From Chloroflexota bacterium (lineage in GTDB: Bacteria; Chloroflexota; Dehalococcoidia; Lucifugimonadales; Lucifugimonadaceae), in contig PBLC01000015.1 of NCBI GenBank assembly GCA_002721675.1, positions 1 through 43,886 of the forward strand: a stretch of 43,886 bases of DNA, in the 5' to 3' direction. Of the stretch, positions 34,011 to 42,387 are shown one piece after another (positions within the stretch are counted from its first letter, which is position 1; each line of letters opens with the position of its first letter). A program made the position numbers and the translations under genes. Under the pieces are notes generated by a model, which did not search any database, was not told the origin of the DNA, and saw only the letters and a program-made list of their open reading frames with translations.

Positions 34011-37000
34011 AAGAAAATTGCTCAGAAAACTTTGACTTAAAGCGGTCAAAATCACTTAATACCTGTATTAGTTCTGCCATTTCAACTTTATCATTAATCC
34101 TAATTTGTTTATCAGATATATAAAATTTATTTTTGAAAATTTCTTCAATGAAATTTTCCATACCAATTATGGAATATTTAAATCTAATTATACTTTGATC
34201 TTGTTTAGTGCTAATAAAATTTATTTCTAATTTAGAACAATAAATTTTTATTTTTTGGTAGTTAATTAAATTAATTAAACTTTCAGGCAATAGTCCAAAG
34301 CGGTCAATCAATTCATCTTTATACACAGATAATTCTTTTAAATTAAAAATTGAAGACAAGTAATCATATATTTCAAGTCTAGACTCGATATCAGGAATAT
34401 ACTCAAAAGGTATTCCAATATCTTCCAATAAATCTAAATTAATTAAAGAATACTTAAATTTCAAATCATTATAATTAATTTTGTTTTGCTTCTTTGAGAC
34501 TGCTGTTTCTAAGAATTTTAAAAATAGTCCGAGTCCAATTGCATTAATATTTCCGCTCTGTTCTTTGCCTAAAACATTTCCTACTCCTCTAATTTCCATA
34601 TCTCTTAAAGCGATTTCTTTACCGGCTCCTAAATATTGAAATCGTGTCATTGCTTCAAGTCTTTTTTCGGTCTCGGAGTTAAGTTTTGCTTTCTTGGGAA
34701 CGACAAAATATGCATAAGCTTGGTTGCTTGACCTTCCAACCCTGCCTCTAAGTTGATAAAGTTGCGCTAATCCCAATTGGTGAGGGTTGATTATCACTAT
34801 TGTGTTAGAGTCTGGTAAATCGAGTCCTGACTCAATAATTGTTGTACAAATTAGAACATCAATATTTTTTTCTGAAAAATTATTCATAACGTCTGATAAT
34901 TTTCTAGGATCCATCCTTCCATGTGCATAATCAACTTTGACTTCTGGGACAATTTCTTTAATTTTCTCAGAAATTTTTTCTATTTTATTAATTCGATTAT
35001 AGACAATAAACATCTGTCCATTTCTATCTTTTTCTCTTAGTATTATCTCTCTTAATAATTTGTCATTTTCTTCAACAACATATGTTCTTACAGACCTTCT
35101 ATCTAAAGGAGCTGTCTCAATCATGCTAAGGTCCCTTACTCCAGACAAAGCCAAATTCATTGTTCTAGGTATTGGAGTTGCACTCAAAGAAAGTATATCT
35201 AAGTTAAGTCTCATGCTTTTTAAAAACTCTTTCTGTCTAACTCCAAATTTATGCTCCTCATCTACTATGAATAATCCTAAATCCTTAAAATCTATAGTAT
35301 TTTGGAGTAATTTATGTGTACCAATACATATATCAACCTGGCCCGTCCTTAATTGTTTTTTTATTTCATTTGATTCCTTAATTGTTTTTAGCCTGCTGAG
35401 ACATTTGATATTTACTGGAAACTGATTAAGCCTTGATTTAAAAGTGTCGTAATGTTGATCAGCTAATACTGTAGTAGGAACCAATATTGCGACTTGTTTT
35501 CCACTCTGCACAGCCTTAAAGCTTGCTCTAACTGCTAGTTCAGTTTTCCCAAATCCAACATCTCCGCAAAGCAACCTATCCATAGGGATTATACTTTCCA
35601 TATCTTTATATATCTCATTTATAGATCTTTGCTGATCTTCAGTAAGAGCAAATGGAAAACTAGATTCAAGCGTTAACATCCAGTCGTCATTTTTGTTAAA
35701 AGAAAAACCTTTAACTTTTTTTCTACTGGAATGTATATACAAAAGTTCAGATGCTAATATTTCAGTAGATTTTTTTACCCTATCTTTCTGCCTTTCCCAT
35801 TCTTTTCCATGAAGTCGATGTAGATTAGGGGCATTTTCCTTACCTCCTCTGTACAACTCAATTCTGGATATTTGGTCCGCCGGAACAAAAAGTTTATCGT
35901 CTTCTGCAAAATGCAATTCTAGATATTCCCTATCACCATGACCTTCTAATTTTGTAACTCCAATAAATTTTGATATTCCATGATCTTCATGGACAACTAA
36001 GGTACCTTTTTCGAATAATTTTGATTTACGACTTCTACTTAGTGATTTATCTAAGTTTCTGATTTTATTTTTAATACCGAATAATTCATGATCTCCAAGA
36101 AATATAATTCCAGTTCGATTATCAATCTTGATTCCAAAAGAATTATTAATGGACTTCTTTGCAAAGAAAATCTTATTATCGAAATCCTTATTATTAACGG
36201 AATATTCATTTATCTTTTCTTTGAGCCTTGCTATGTTATTAGAGGCAACCATAACTAGAGAATCTTTACTATATTGAATTATCCGATCGACAGCTTTTCC
36301 TATAGGATCTAATGAACTTAAATTACGACCTTTCAAATCTATTTTTTCAACTCTAATAAAATTCTCTTCAACTTTATTGGAGATCATAAGATTTTTTATA
36401 TTTATGGTCTTATTAAATTTTAATAATCTTTCTGTTATATCCTTTTGTTTATAGGTAAACCTGTCATTTTTATTAAGAGAAAATCTCTTTTCGTATTCAC
36501 TAATAGAAGTTTCTATTAATTGTTGTTCATTAATAACTAATATGGAATTTTTACTAAAAATATCTAGTAAGCATCCGTCTTCTGCGATTTTTTTTGATTT
36601 TTTTTCTGATAAAGATAACTGGCTTGAAACTCTAATCGACGCATTTTCAACATGTTTTATTGTCTTCTGCGATTCTTGGTCAAAACTTCTAATACTTTCA
36701 ATTTCATCTCCAATAAAATCAATTCTTAGAGGGCTCATATTGCCTACTGGAAAAACATCGACAAGGTTGCCTCTAACGCAAAACTCCCCTAATTGTTCAA
36801 CGACATGAGTTCTCTCATATCCTAAAAATGAAAGTTTAGTGACTATTTCACTAATTTTTATTTTTTGCCCAATAAATGAATTGAATGTTCCTTCGTTACC
36901 TAAAAATTCTAAATTAGGAGTCTTTTGGGATAGAGAAAGCCCTGAAGTTATAGCTAAAAAATTTTTATTTCCTAAATCTAACATTTTTGATATAGCCCCA

Positions 37001-37347
37001 TTCCGTTCAATATTAGAGAAAGAGTCAAATTCTAAGCCACTCATTGGATGAGTATCAATTTCAGGAACATGAATGACATCTATATAATCTTGTAAAAATT
37101 CAGCACAATCTTCGTATAATGATCTAGACAGTTCTGGCGTATCAACAATTAAAATAATACTTTCATCTCTGACTCTTGAAATTATTGAAGTTAAAAAAGC
37201 TAAACTTTCTCTTGAAGAATATATTTCTAAAAAACCTTTATCCAAATTTGAAATCTTTTTTATCAAACTTTCTTTTTTTTGAAATAAAAGATTTGAAAAA
37301 ATTGATTCAAATTGATTATTCTTTTTAATTCCAGATTGTACTCTCAA
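34000..37347 (-). CDS. mfd: Transcription-repair coupling factor Mfd
   Basis: Mfd removes stalled RNA polymerase and recruits UvrA. The 1115-residue protein has a UvrB-like N-terminal region, the RNA-polymerase-interacting domain near residues 440-520 (VVHEDHGISKFIG), and the RecG-like translocase: Walker A GDVGFGKTELA near 600, DEEHKFG near 695, LSATPIPRTMNLALSG, and LQLRGRVGRS-type motif VI (YQLRGRVGRS). A C-terminal TRCF domain follows. The best start is TTG at 37347; no ATG is near the N-terminus. It shares a 77-base divergent region with proB. Length is slightly short for the family (about 1150) but all core motifs are present. Confidence 0.96.
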   Translation of the reverse strand: MRVQSGIKKNNQFESIFSNLLFQKKESLIKKISNLDKGFLEIYSSRESLAFLTSIISRVRDESIILIVDTPELSRSLYEDCAEFLQDYIDVIHVPEIDTHPMSGLEFDSFSNIERNGAISKMLDLGNKNFLAITSGLSLSQKTPNLEFLGNEGTFNSFIGQKIKISEIVTKLSFLGYERTHVVEQLGEFCVRGNLVDVFPVGNMSPLRIDFIGDEIESIRSFDQESQKTIKHVENASIRVSSQLSLSEKKSKKIAEDGCLLDIFSKNSILVINEQQLIETSISEYEKRFSLNKNDRFTYKQKDITERLLKFNKTINIKNLMISNKVEENFIRVEKIDLKGRNLSSLDPIGKAVDRIIQYSKDSLVMVASNNIARLKEKINEYSVNNKDFDNKIFFAKKSINNSFGIKIDNRTGIIFLGDHELFGIKNKIRNLDKSLSRSRKSKLFEKGTLVVHEDHGISKFIGVTKLEGHGDREYLELHFAEDDKLFVPADQISRIELYRGGKENAPNLHRLHGKEWERQKDRVKKSTEILASELLYIHSSRKKVKGFSFNKNDDWMLTLESSFPFALTEDQQRSINEIYKDMESIIPMDRLLCGDVGFGKTELAVRASFKAVQSGKQVAILVPTTVLADQHYDTFKSRLNQFPVNIKCLSRLKTIKESNEIKKQLRTGQVDICIGTHKLLQNTIDFKDLGLFIVDEEHKFGVRQKEFLKSMRLNLDILSLSATPIPRTMNLALSGVRDLSMIETAPLDRRSVRTYVVEENDKLLREIILREKDRNGQMFIVYNRINKIEKISEKIKEIVPEVKVDYAHGRMDPRKLSDVMNNFSEKNIDVLICTTIIESGLDLPDSNTIVIINPHQLGLAQLYQLRGRVGRSSNQAYAYFVVPKKAKLNSETEKRLEAMTRFQYLGAGKEIALRDMEIRGVGNVLGKEQSGNINAIGLGLFLKFLETAVSKKQNKINYNDLKFKYSLINLDLLEDIGIPFEYIPDIESRLEIYDYLSSIFNLKELSVYKDELIDRFGLLPESLINLINYQKIKIYCSKLEINFISTKQDQSIIRFKYSIIGMENFIEEIFKNKFYISDKQIRINDKVEMAELIQVLSDFDRFKSKFSEQFSSIK

Positions 37348-37362
37348 ATTTTGGCCTTATGT

Positions 37363-37391
37363 TTGGATATAAATTAACTTAAAACTATACT
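37363..37391 (+). promoter_or_regulatory. Promoter of proBA
   Basis: TTGGAT (37363-37368) and TATACT (37386-37391) are 17 bases apart. The predicted start lies near 37398, giving a leader of roughly 25 bases without a Shine-Dalgarno before the ATG at 37425. Confidence 0.5.
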
Positions 37392-37424
37392 CTAAATTAT
37401 AATGAAAAAAAATTGGAATACACT

Positions 37425-38561
37425 ATGAAAAGAATTGTCATAAAAATTGGCTCGCAAATAATTCTAAATGACGCTCAAGATAATAACTATAATCATTTAG
37501 ACGAATTATTAAGTGAAATTGTTAATTTAAGATCAAAAGGTTTTGAATTTACTATAGTCACATCTGGTGCAGTCGCTCTAGCAAAACATCATCTATTAAT
37601 AAAAGGTTTGGAAAATTCTAACCAAACTTCATCAAAACAAGCTATGGCTTCAATAGGTCAGACATTTTTAATGGAGAAATATAGTAAATTTTTTGAATCT
37701 CATAGTATTTATTGTGCGCAGGTTTTAGCAGGTCGTGATAATTTCAACTCTAGGATTGCATATTTAAACATAAAAAATACTCTAGAAAAACTTTATGAAT
37801 TAAATGTAATACCAATAATCAACGAAAATGATGTTGTTTCTACTAAAGAAATTGAGGGGCGATTTTATGGAGATAATGACAGGCTGTCATCTGTGGTTGC
37901 AAACGTAATTGATGCAGATTTACTCATTTTATTTGGAAGGATGGATGGGTTATATACAGAAAATCCTGATATCAATGACAAAGGAGAATTAATTGAAAAA
38001 GTTAATGTGATTGATGAAACTATTATGTCTTATGCCCAAGACTCAAAAGATAAGATCGGCTCAGGAGGAATGAAAAGCAAATTAGAAGCAGCAAAAATAT
38101 GTATGGGGTCTGGAATTAAGTGCGTAATAACAAGTCCTAAAAAAAATGCAATAAATCAAATTATTGAAGGAAATAATATAGGAACCCAATTTATACCCAA
38201 TACTTCCAATGTAGAAAGTAAGAAGAGATGGCTATTTACAGGTGTATCTGAAAATAAAGGAATGGTCATAATAGATGACGGCGCAAAAAAAGCACTATTA
38301 AACAAAGGTGCAAGTTTGTTGCCTGTTGGAATATTATCAATTGAAGGAAAATTTAATAGAGGTGATATTTTATTAATTAAAGATACAAAAAATAATGAAA
38401 TAGCATATGGAATAACAAATTATGGAGCGGAAGATTCTTTAAAGTTAAAAGGTAAAGATTCAAATGAAATAGATGAAATTATTGAAATTAATTATGGCAC
38501 TGAAATGATACATAGAGATAACCTAGTATTATTAGAATCAACTAGTGAAAATAAGTTATGA
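37425..38561 (+). CDS. proB: Glutamate 5-kinase
   Basis: First enzyme of proline synthesis from glutamate. I take the ATG at 37425 (378 residues); a TTG four codons upstream is in frame but MKRIVIKIGSQ is the conserved start. The amino-acid kinase domain has IKIGSQ, VTSGAVALA, VLAGRDNF, IPIINENDVV, GDNDRLSSVVA and IGSGGMKSKLEAA. A C-terminal PUA domain is present from about residue 280 (GASLLPVGILSIEGKFNRGD). These match family length and order. Feedback inhibition by proline is usual in the family and not testable here. The stop overlaps proA as ATGA. Confidence 0.96.
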   Translation: MKRIVIKIGSQIILNDAQDNNYNHLDELLSEIVNLRSKGFEFTIVTSGAVALAKHHLLIKGLENSNQTSSKQAMASIGQTFLMEKYSKFFESHSIYCAQVLAGRDNFNSRIAYLNIKNTLEKLYELNVIPIINENDVVSTKEIEGRFYGDNDRLSSVVANVIDADLLILFGRMDGLYTENPDINDKGELIEKVNVIDETIMSYAQDSKDKIGSGGMKSKLEAAKICMGSGIKCVITSPKKNAINQIIEGNNIGTQFIPNTSNVESKKRWLFTGVSENKGMVIIDDGAKKALLNKGASLLPVGILSIEGKFNRGDILLIKDTKNNEIAYGITNYGAEDSLKLKGKDSNEIDEIIEINYGTEMIHRDNLVLLESTSENKL

Positions 38562-39811
38562 ATTTAACATCAATTTGTAAATCTGCAAGAAAATGCACAA
38601 TCGAAATGGGTTTGCTATCTAACTTAAAGCGAAACAAGATACTAAAAGAAATATCTGAAAACTTAAAAAAGCAAGAAAGTTTAATTCTAAAAGCAAATGC
38701 TAAAGATCTATCCAATAATAGGAAATTACCCATTGAACAAAAGGAAAGATTAGTTCTAAATTCTCAAAAACTAAAGAGTATTATTAATTCTATAAACAAT
38801 ATTAGGAAATTAAACGATCCTTTATTAAGCAACGAAAAATATACCAGGAATGATGGCTTAGTAATTAAGAAGCAACCTGTCCCAATTGGTGTTATTGCAG
38901 CAATATATGAAAGTAGGCCAAATGTGACTATAGACATTGCCTGTTTGTCTATAAAATCTGGTAATGTCACCATTCTGAGGGGAGGAAAAGAATCCCTACA
39001 AACAAATTTATTACTTACAAAAATAATAAGGGGCGCTCTTAAAAATAATGATATTAATCCTAATGCTGTTCAATATTTAAAAGATCCAAATAGAAAATAT
39101 ATTAGCGAGATGTTAAGCATGGATGAGTATATAGATTTGGTTATACCAAGAGGTGGCAAAGAGCTTGTAAATAATGTCTCGAAAAATGCAAAAATGCGAG
39201 CTATTTTTGGTGGAATAGGAGTAAGCCATTTGTTTGTGGATGAGAAAATTGATGAAAAATCGCTCCTGCCAATTTTAGAAAATGCAAAAACCCAAGCCCC
39301 AAGTGTTTGCAATGCACTGGATACAATCTTGCTTCACGAAAAACAACAAAATAAATTACTTCCAAAAATAATTAATCACTTTATTGGACTAGGGATTGAA
39401 ATGAGAATTCAACCAAAATTATTTCAAAACGCAAAAAAAATAAATTCTTCGAGATTAATAAAAAAGGCAGCAGATAATGACTGGGGACAAGAGTATCTAA
39501 ATTTAATAGTTTCACTAAAGACAGTGTCTTCTATTGAAGAGGCTATAAAACATATTGATAAACATAGTTATGGTCATACGGATGGGATAATTTCAGACAT
39601 TGCAAAAAATCAAAAAATATTTACTGAAAAAGTAAATTCTTCAGCTGTAACCGTAAATGCATCGACCAGATTTAATGATGGTGGAGAATTAGGACTTGGG
39701 GCTGAAATTGCAATAAGCACCACTAAAGTTTCCCCTAGAGGACCTTTAGGGCTAAGTGAAATTACATCATATAAATGGATAATTAAAGGGAAAGGTCACA
39801 TTAGATCCTAG
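38558..39811 (+). CDS. proA: Gamma-glutamyl phosphate reductase
   Basis: Second enzyme of proline synthesis; it reduces glutamyl phosphate with NADPH. The 417-residue aldehyde-dehydrogenase-fold protein has PIGVIAAIYESRPNVTIDI, VILRGGKE-type substrate loop (TILRGGKESLQTN), and the catalytic Cys251 in APSVCNALDT. The C-terminal part has VNASTRFNDGGELGLGAEI and SPRGPLGLSEITSYKW. It is coupled to proB by a 4-base overlap, giving a proBA operon. It ends in a shared CTAG with the convergent DUF362 gene. proC is not in the window. Confidence 0.97.
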   Translation: MNLTSICKSARKCTIEMGLLSNLKRNKILKEISENLKKQESLILKANAKDLSNNRKLPIEQKERLVLNSQKLKSIINSINNIRKLNDPLLSNEKYTRNDGLVIKKQPVPIGVIAAIYESRPNVTIDIACLSIKSGNVTILRGGKESLQTNLLLTKIIRGALKNNDINPNAVQYLKDPNRKYISEMLSMDEYIDLVIPRGGKELVNNVSKNAKMRAIFGGIGVSHLFVDEKIDEKSLLPILENAKTQAPSVCNALDTILLHEKQQNKLLPKIINHFIGLGIEMRIQPKLFQNAKKINSSRLIKKAADNDWGQEYLNLIVSLKTVSSIEEAIKHIDKHSYGHTDGIISDIAKNQKIFTEKVNSSAVTVNASTRFNDGGELGLGAEIAISTTKVSPRGPLGLSEITSYKWIIKGKGHIRS

Positions 39812-40896
39812 TAATCTAGAAATAACTTACCCCATTTTGATTTTAATGCTTTTTTAATTCTACTTTTACCTATAAATTTAAGCCAATACTTATTGTGATA
39901 TAGGTCAGAAGCAAAAAATGCCCATGGAGCAATTTTACTTCTAAGAAGAATCTTCTCTAAAGGTTTTAATGGTCCCCAATAAATAAATTTTTGACCTTTA
40001 CTGGCAAAAGTATTTTCAGTTGATGAATATTTCCAATCAATAGATGATATATCTTCTCCGACCACATTAATTTCTGAAGGTTTTGCGACTCCAAGTGACA
40101 TTTCATGACAGATTTTTAATTTATCAATTTTCATTGGATCAAAACCCATCATTTTGGCCACAACTGCATCAACAGCGACTTGATCATAACCTCCCACAAT
40201 AATATCTTTCTCTTTAATTCTCATTGCTCTAGGCCCTGGCCCATCTCCTGAGAATGCACCATCAGAAACAGCAAAAATATTTTCATGTATATCGTGCTGG
40301 ATTTGTAACAAATCAACCAAAGTCTCATGAATTTGCGAGTGAGTCCAATGCCTATTTTGATTAAGCAATCCTCCGAAAGCATTTTTTAAGGCTCCTGTCA
40401 TAGTTGTAAAAACATGTGTTTTCATTGTTGGCATATGAATAATATTGCTACCAAAAAAAGTTTTTGGAATCATGATGCCTTCTTTGAAAATCTTATCTAA
40501 TACTAATAATTTACTTTTTGGTTTATAAGCGACTGCCTCAGATTCTGAAGAATCAACAAGAATATAAGGAATATTATATTTATCTTCTACATTTTTATGT
40601 TTGTTTTCAATTCTTCCTCTTTCAGGATCTACAACAACTGTCCCATTATGTGCTGCAATAATATTTGAAAAATTGTTATTTAATAGTTCTTTAATTACAC
40701 CTTCAAGTTGCCATGGTGCTGTTGAACATCCAGGGAAATATCTATCCCACGAAATATTTACTTTTAGGAAAGTATTTATAGATTTATCAAAATTTTCAGT
40801 GACTTTCGCCTTTTGTAATAACCATGAATAATCTTCTAAAATTGTTTCTGGTGATACTTTCTTTACGAAAACAGTTCCTCGATTTAAATTCTTCAT
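39808..40896 (-). CDS. DUF362-family protein without a ferredoxin domain
   Basis: A 362-residue protein of the DUF362 family (nickel-dependent lactate-racemase-like and Fe-S-linked relatives). Core motifs are IKELLNNNFSNIIAAHNG, HMPTMKTHVFTTMTGALKN and GGYDQVAVDAVVAKMMGFDP. Many family members carry two CxxCxxCxxxC clusters; none is present here. Residues about 315-362 form a basic, aromatic tail (KPLEKILLRSKIAPWAFFAS) that could touch the membrane. The function is not known; relatives are thought to bind metal or act on organic acids. It is divergent from the amidohydrolase over 33 bases, and a TAGTTT -10-like box ends 7 bases before its ATG. Confidence 0.82.
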   Translation of the reverse strand: MKNLNRGTVFVKKVSPETILEDYSWLLQKAKVTENFDKSINTFLKVNISWDRYFPGCSTAPWQLEGVIKELLNNNFSNIIAAHNGTVVVDPERGRIENKHKNVEDKYNIPYILVDSSESEAVAYKPKSKLLVLDKIFKEGIMIPKTFFGSNIIHMPTMKTHVFTTMTGALKNAFGGLLNQNRHWTHSQIHETLVDLLQIQHDIHENIFAVSDGAFSGDGPGPRAMRIKEKDIIVGGYDQVAVDAVVAKMMGFDPMKIDKLKICHEMSLGVAKPSEINVVGEDISSIDWKYSSTENTFASKGQKFIYWGPLKPLEKILLRSKIAPWAFFASDLYHNKYWLKFIGKSRIKKALKSKWGKLFLDY

Positions 40897-40929
40897 ATCC
40901 TGTAAACTAACTTAAACTTTTAAAATATT

Positions 40930-41754
40930 ATGATTGATTCTCATACACATATATTACCAAATAGGCCTAATAAACTTATAGAAGAGTTTGGCAAAGAAAA
41001 AGTTCTTTCAGAAATGTTTAGTGATGAGCAAAAAATTACAACACCAAAAGAACTAATTAAAAACATGAACTCAAACAATATAGAAAAATCAATTATTTTG
41101 GGCTATGGATGGACAAATTTCAATCTTCTGCAGGCATCAAATCAATTCAATTTAGATACTTTTAAAGAAAATCCAGATAAGTTGATTCCTTTTTTTTCAA
41201 TAAACCCTATGTTTGAAGAAAATTTAGAAGAAATGGAAAAGTGCATAAAACTCGGGGCAAAGGGCGTGGGTGAGATACATGCATCAATACAAGGACTTGC
41301 TCTAGATGATAAAAATCTCTGGAATGATGCCTTGAAATTATTACAAGAAAACTCGCTCCCAATAATCATGCATGCTTCTGAGCCAGTAGGCCATTTGTAT
41401 CCTGGCAAAGGTAGTTCTTATACTCAAAATATATACAAATTTATTAAATTATTCCCGGAAAATAAAATAATTCTTGCTCACTGGGGGGGAGGTTTATTAT
41501 TTTATGAATTAATGAATGAGGTTAAAGATGTATCGAAAAATGTATATTACGATACTGCTGCATCATCATTTTTATACAATCCAAAAATATTTGAGATAGC
41601 GATCGAAATTGTTGGTTCTGAAAAAATAATTTTTGGAAGTGATTTTCCGATTTTATCTCCAGAAAGAATATTAAATGAAATGAAGAATTTAAAAGAAAAA
41701 GACCTAATAAATATAACTGAAAAAAATATAAAAAATATACTAAATTTAAATTAA
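40930..41754 (+). CDS. Amidohydrolase-2/ACMSD-like metal-dependent hydrolase
   Basis: A 274-residue TIM-barrel enzyme of the amidohydrolase_2 family. It shows the first metal motif His5-Thr-His7 (IDSHTHILP), a later His in IIMHASEPVGH, a third in ILAHWGGG, and the metal Asp in FGSDFPIL near the end. Members decarboxylate or hydrolyse cyclic and aromatic acids (ACMSD, LigI, mannonolactonase-like). The neighbours are a PTR1-like reductase and a YjhG-type sugar-acid dehydratase, so lactone hydrolysis of an aldonolactone is one idea. This is inference only. The next gene starts 2 bases after its stop, so the three plus-strand genes are one operon. Confidence 0.87.
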   Translation: MIDSHTHILPNRPNKLIEEFGKEKVLSEMFSDEQKITTPKELIKNMNSNNIEKSIILGYGWTNFNLLQASNQFNLDTFKENPDKLIPFFSINPMFEENLEEMEKCIKLGAKGVGEIHASIQGLALDDKNLWNDALKLLQENSLPIIMHASEPVGHLYPGKGSSYTQNIYKFIKLFPENKIILAHWGGGLLFYELMNEVKDVSKNVYYDTAASSFLYNPKIFEIAIEIVGSEKIIFGSDFPILSPERILNEMKNLKEKDLINITEKNIKNILNLN

Positions 41755-41756
41755 TT

Positions 41757-42383
41757 ATGCCAAAGGATGAATTTGTCTTATTGACTGGATCAGCAAGTAA
41801 ACTTGGAAAACATATTGCTGAATTGCTGGCAGAGAAAAAATACAATATATTACTTCATTATTTCAAATCAAAAAAAGAAACTGATTTGCTTTCAAAAAAA
41901 CTGAATAATAAATTTAAAAATCAAAAATTTTTTCCTGTTTACATTGATCTTTCAAAAGTAAATTCAAAAAATAAATTTAAAAATCTAATACCAAAAAAAA
42001 CTAACTTGATTGGCGTAATAAATAATGCATCTTTATATTTTGAGGACACAATAGAAAATTTTAAATTCGAAGATTACCAAAAAAATATGAATATACATTA
42101 TCGAAACCCTTTAACATTAACTTCCATAATTTTTGAAAATTATAAAAATACAAAATTAAATTATTTCGTTATAAATGTGACTGATAATGACTTAGATAAC
42201 GAAGATTATTATTCCTATTCAAAAACTAAATCCATGCTTTCTGAGCATTGCTCTGAAGTTTCTGAAATTGATATAGATAGAATCAAGATACTAGAATTCA
42301 AACCAAAAAAAATACTTCCATCCAAAGACTCTTCAAAAAACATTGCTTTGTTCAAGCAAGAATTCGTTAAATTGTTAAAATGA
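41757..42383 (+). CDS. Short-chain dehydrogenase, pteridine-reductase-like
   Basis: A 208-residue Rossmann protein. The glycine motif is Thr10-Gly-Ser-Ala-Ser-Lys-Leu-Gly17 (TGxxxGxG altered). The NNAS motif is at 89-92 and the catalytic Tyr154/Lys158 in YSYSKTK. The NNAS and an Asp (143) in NVTDND before the Tyr fit the PTR1/FolM branch, and KILPS near 190 matches the GP-LPS tail of that branch. It is shorter than usual (about 240) and very lysine/asparagine-rich, so it may be a trimmed enzyme. FolM-like proteins reduce dihydromonapterin or dihydrofolate; a sugar-acid role through the neighbours is also possible. Confidence 0.8.
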   Translation: MPKDEFVLLTGSASKLGKHIAELLAEKKYNILLHYFKSKKETDLLSKKLNNKFKNQKFFPVYIDLSKVNSKNKFKNLIPKKTNLIGVINNASLYFEDTIENFKFEDYQKNMNIHYRNPLTLTSIIFENYKNTKLNYFVINVTDNDLDNEDYYSYSKTKSMLSEHCSEVSEIDIDRIKILEFKPKKILPSKDSSKNIALFKQEFVKLLK

Positions 42384-42387
42384 ATCC

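Noticed and set aside
37413..37424. TTG start giving proB four extra residues
   Set aside because: The conserved glutamate-kinase start is MKRIVIKIGSQ at the ATG of 37425.
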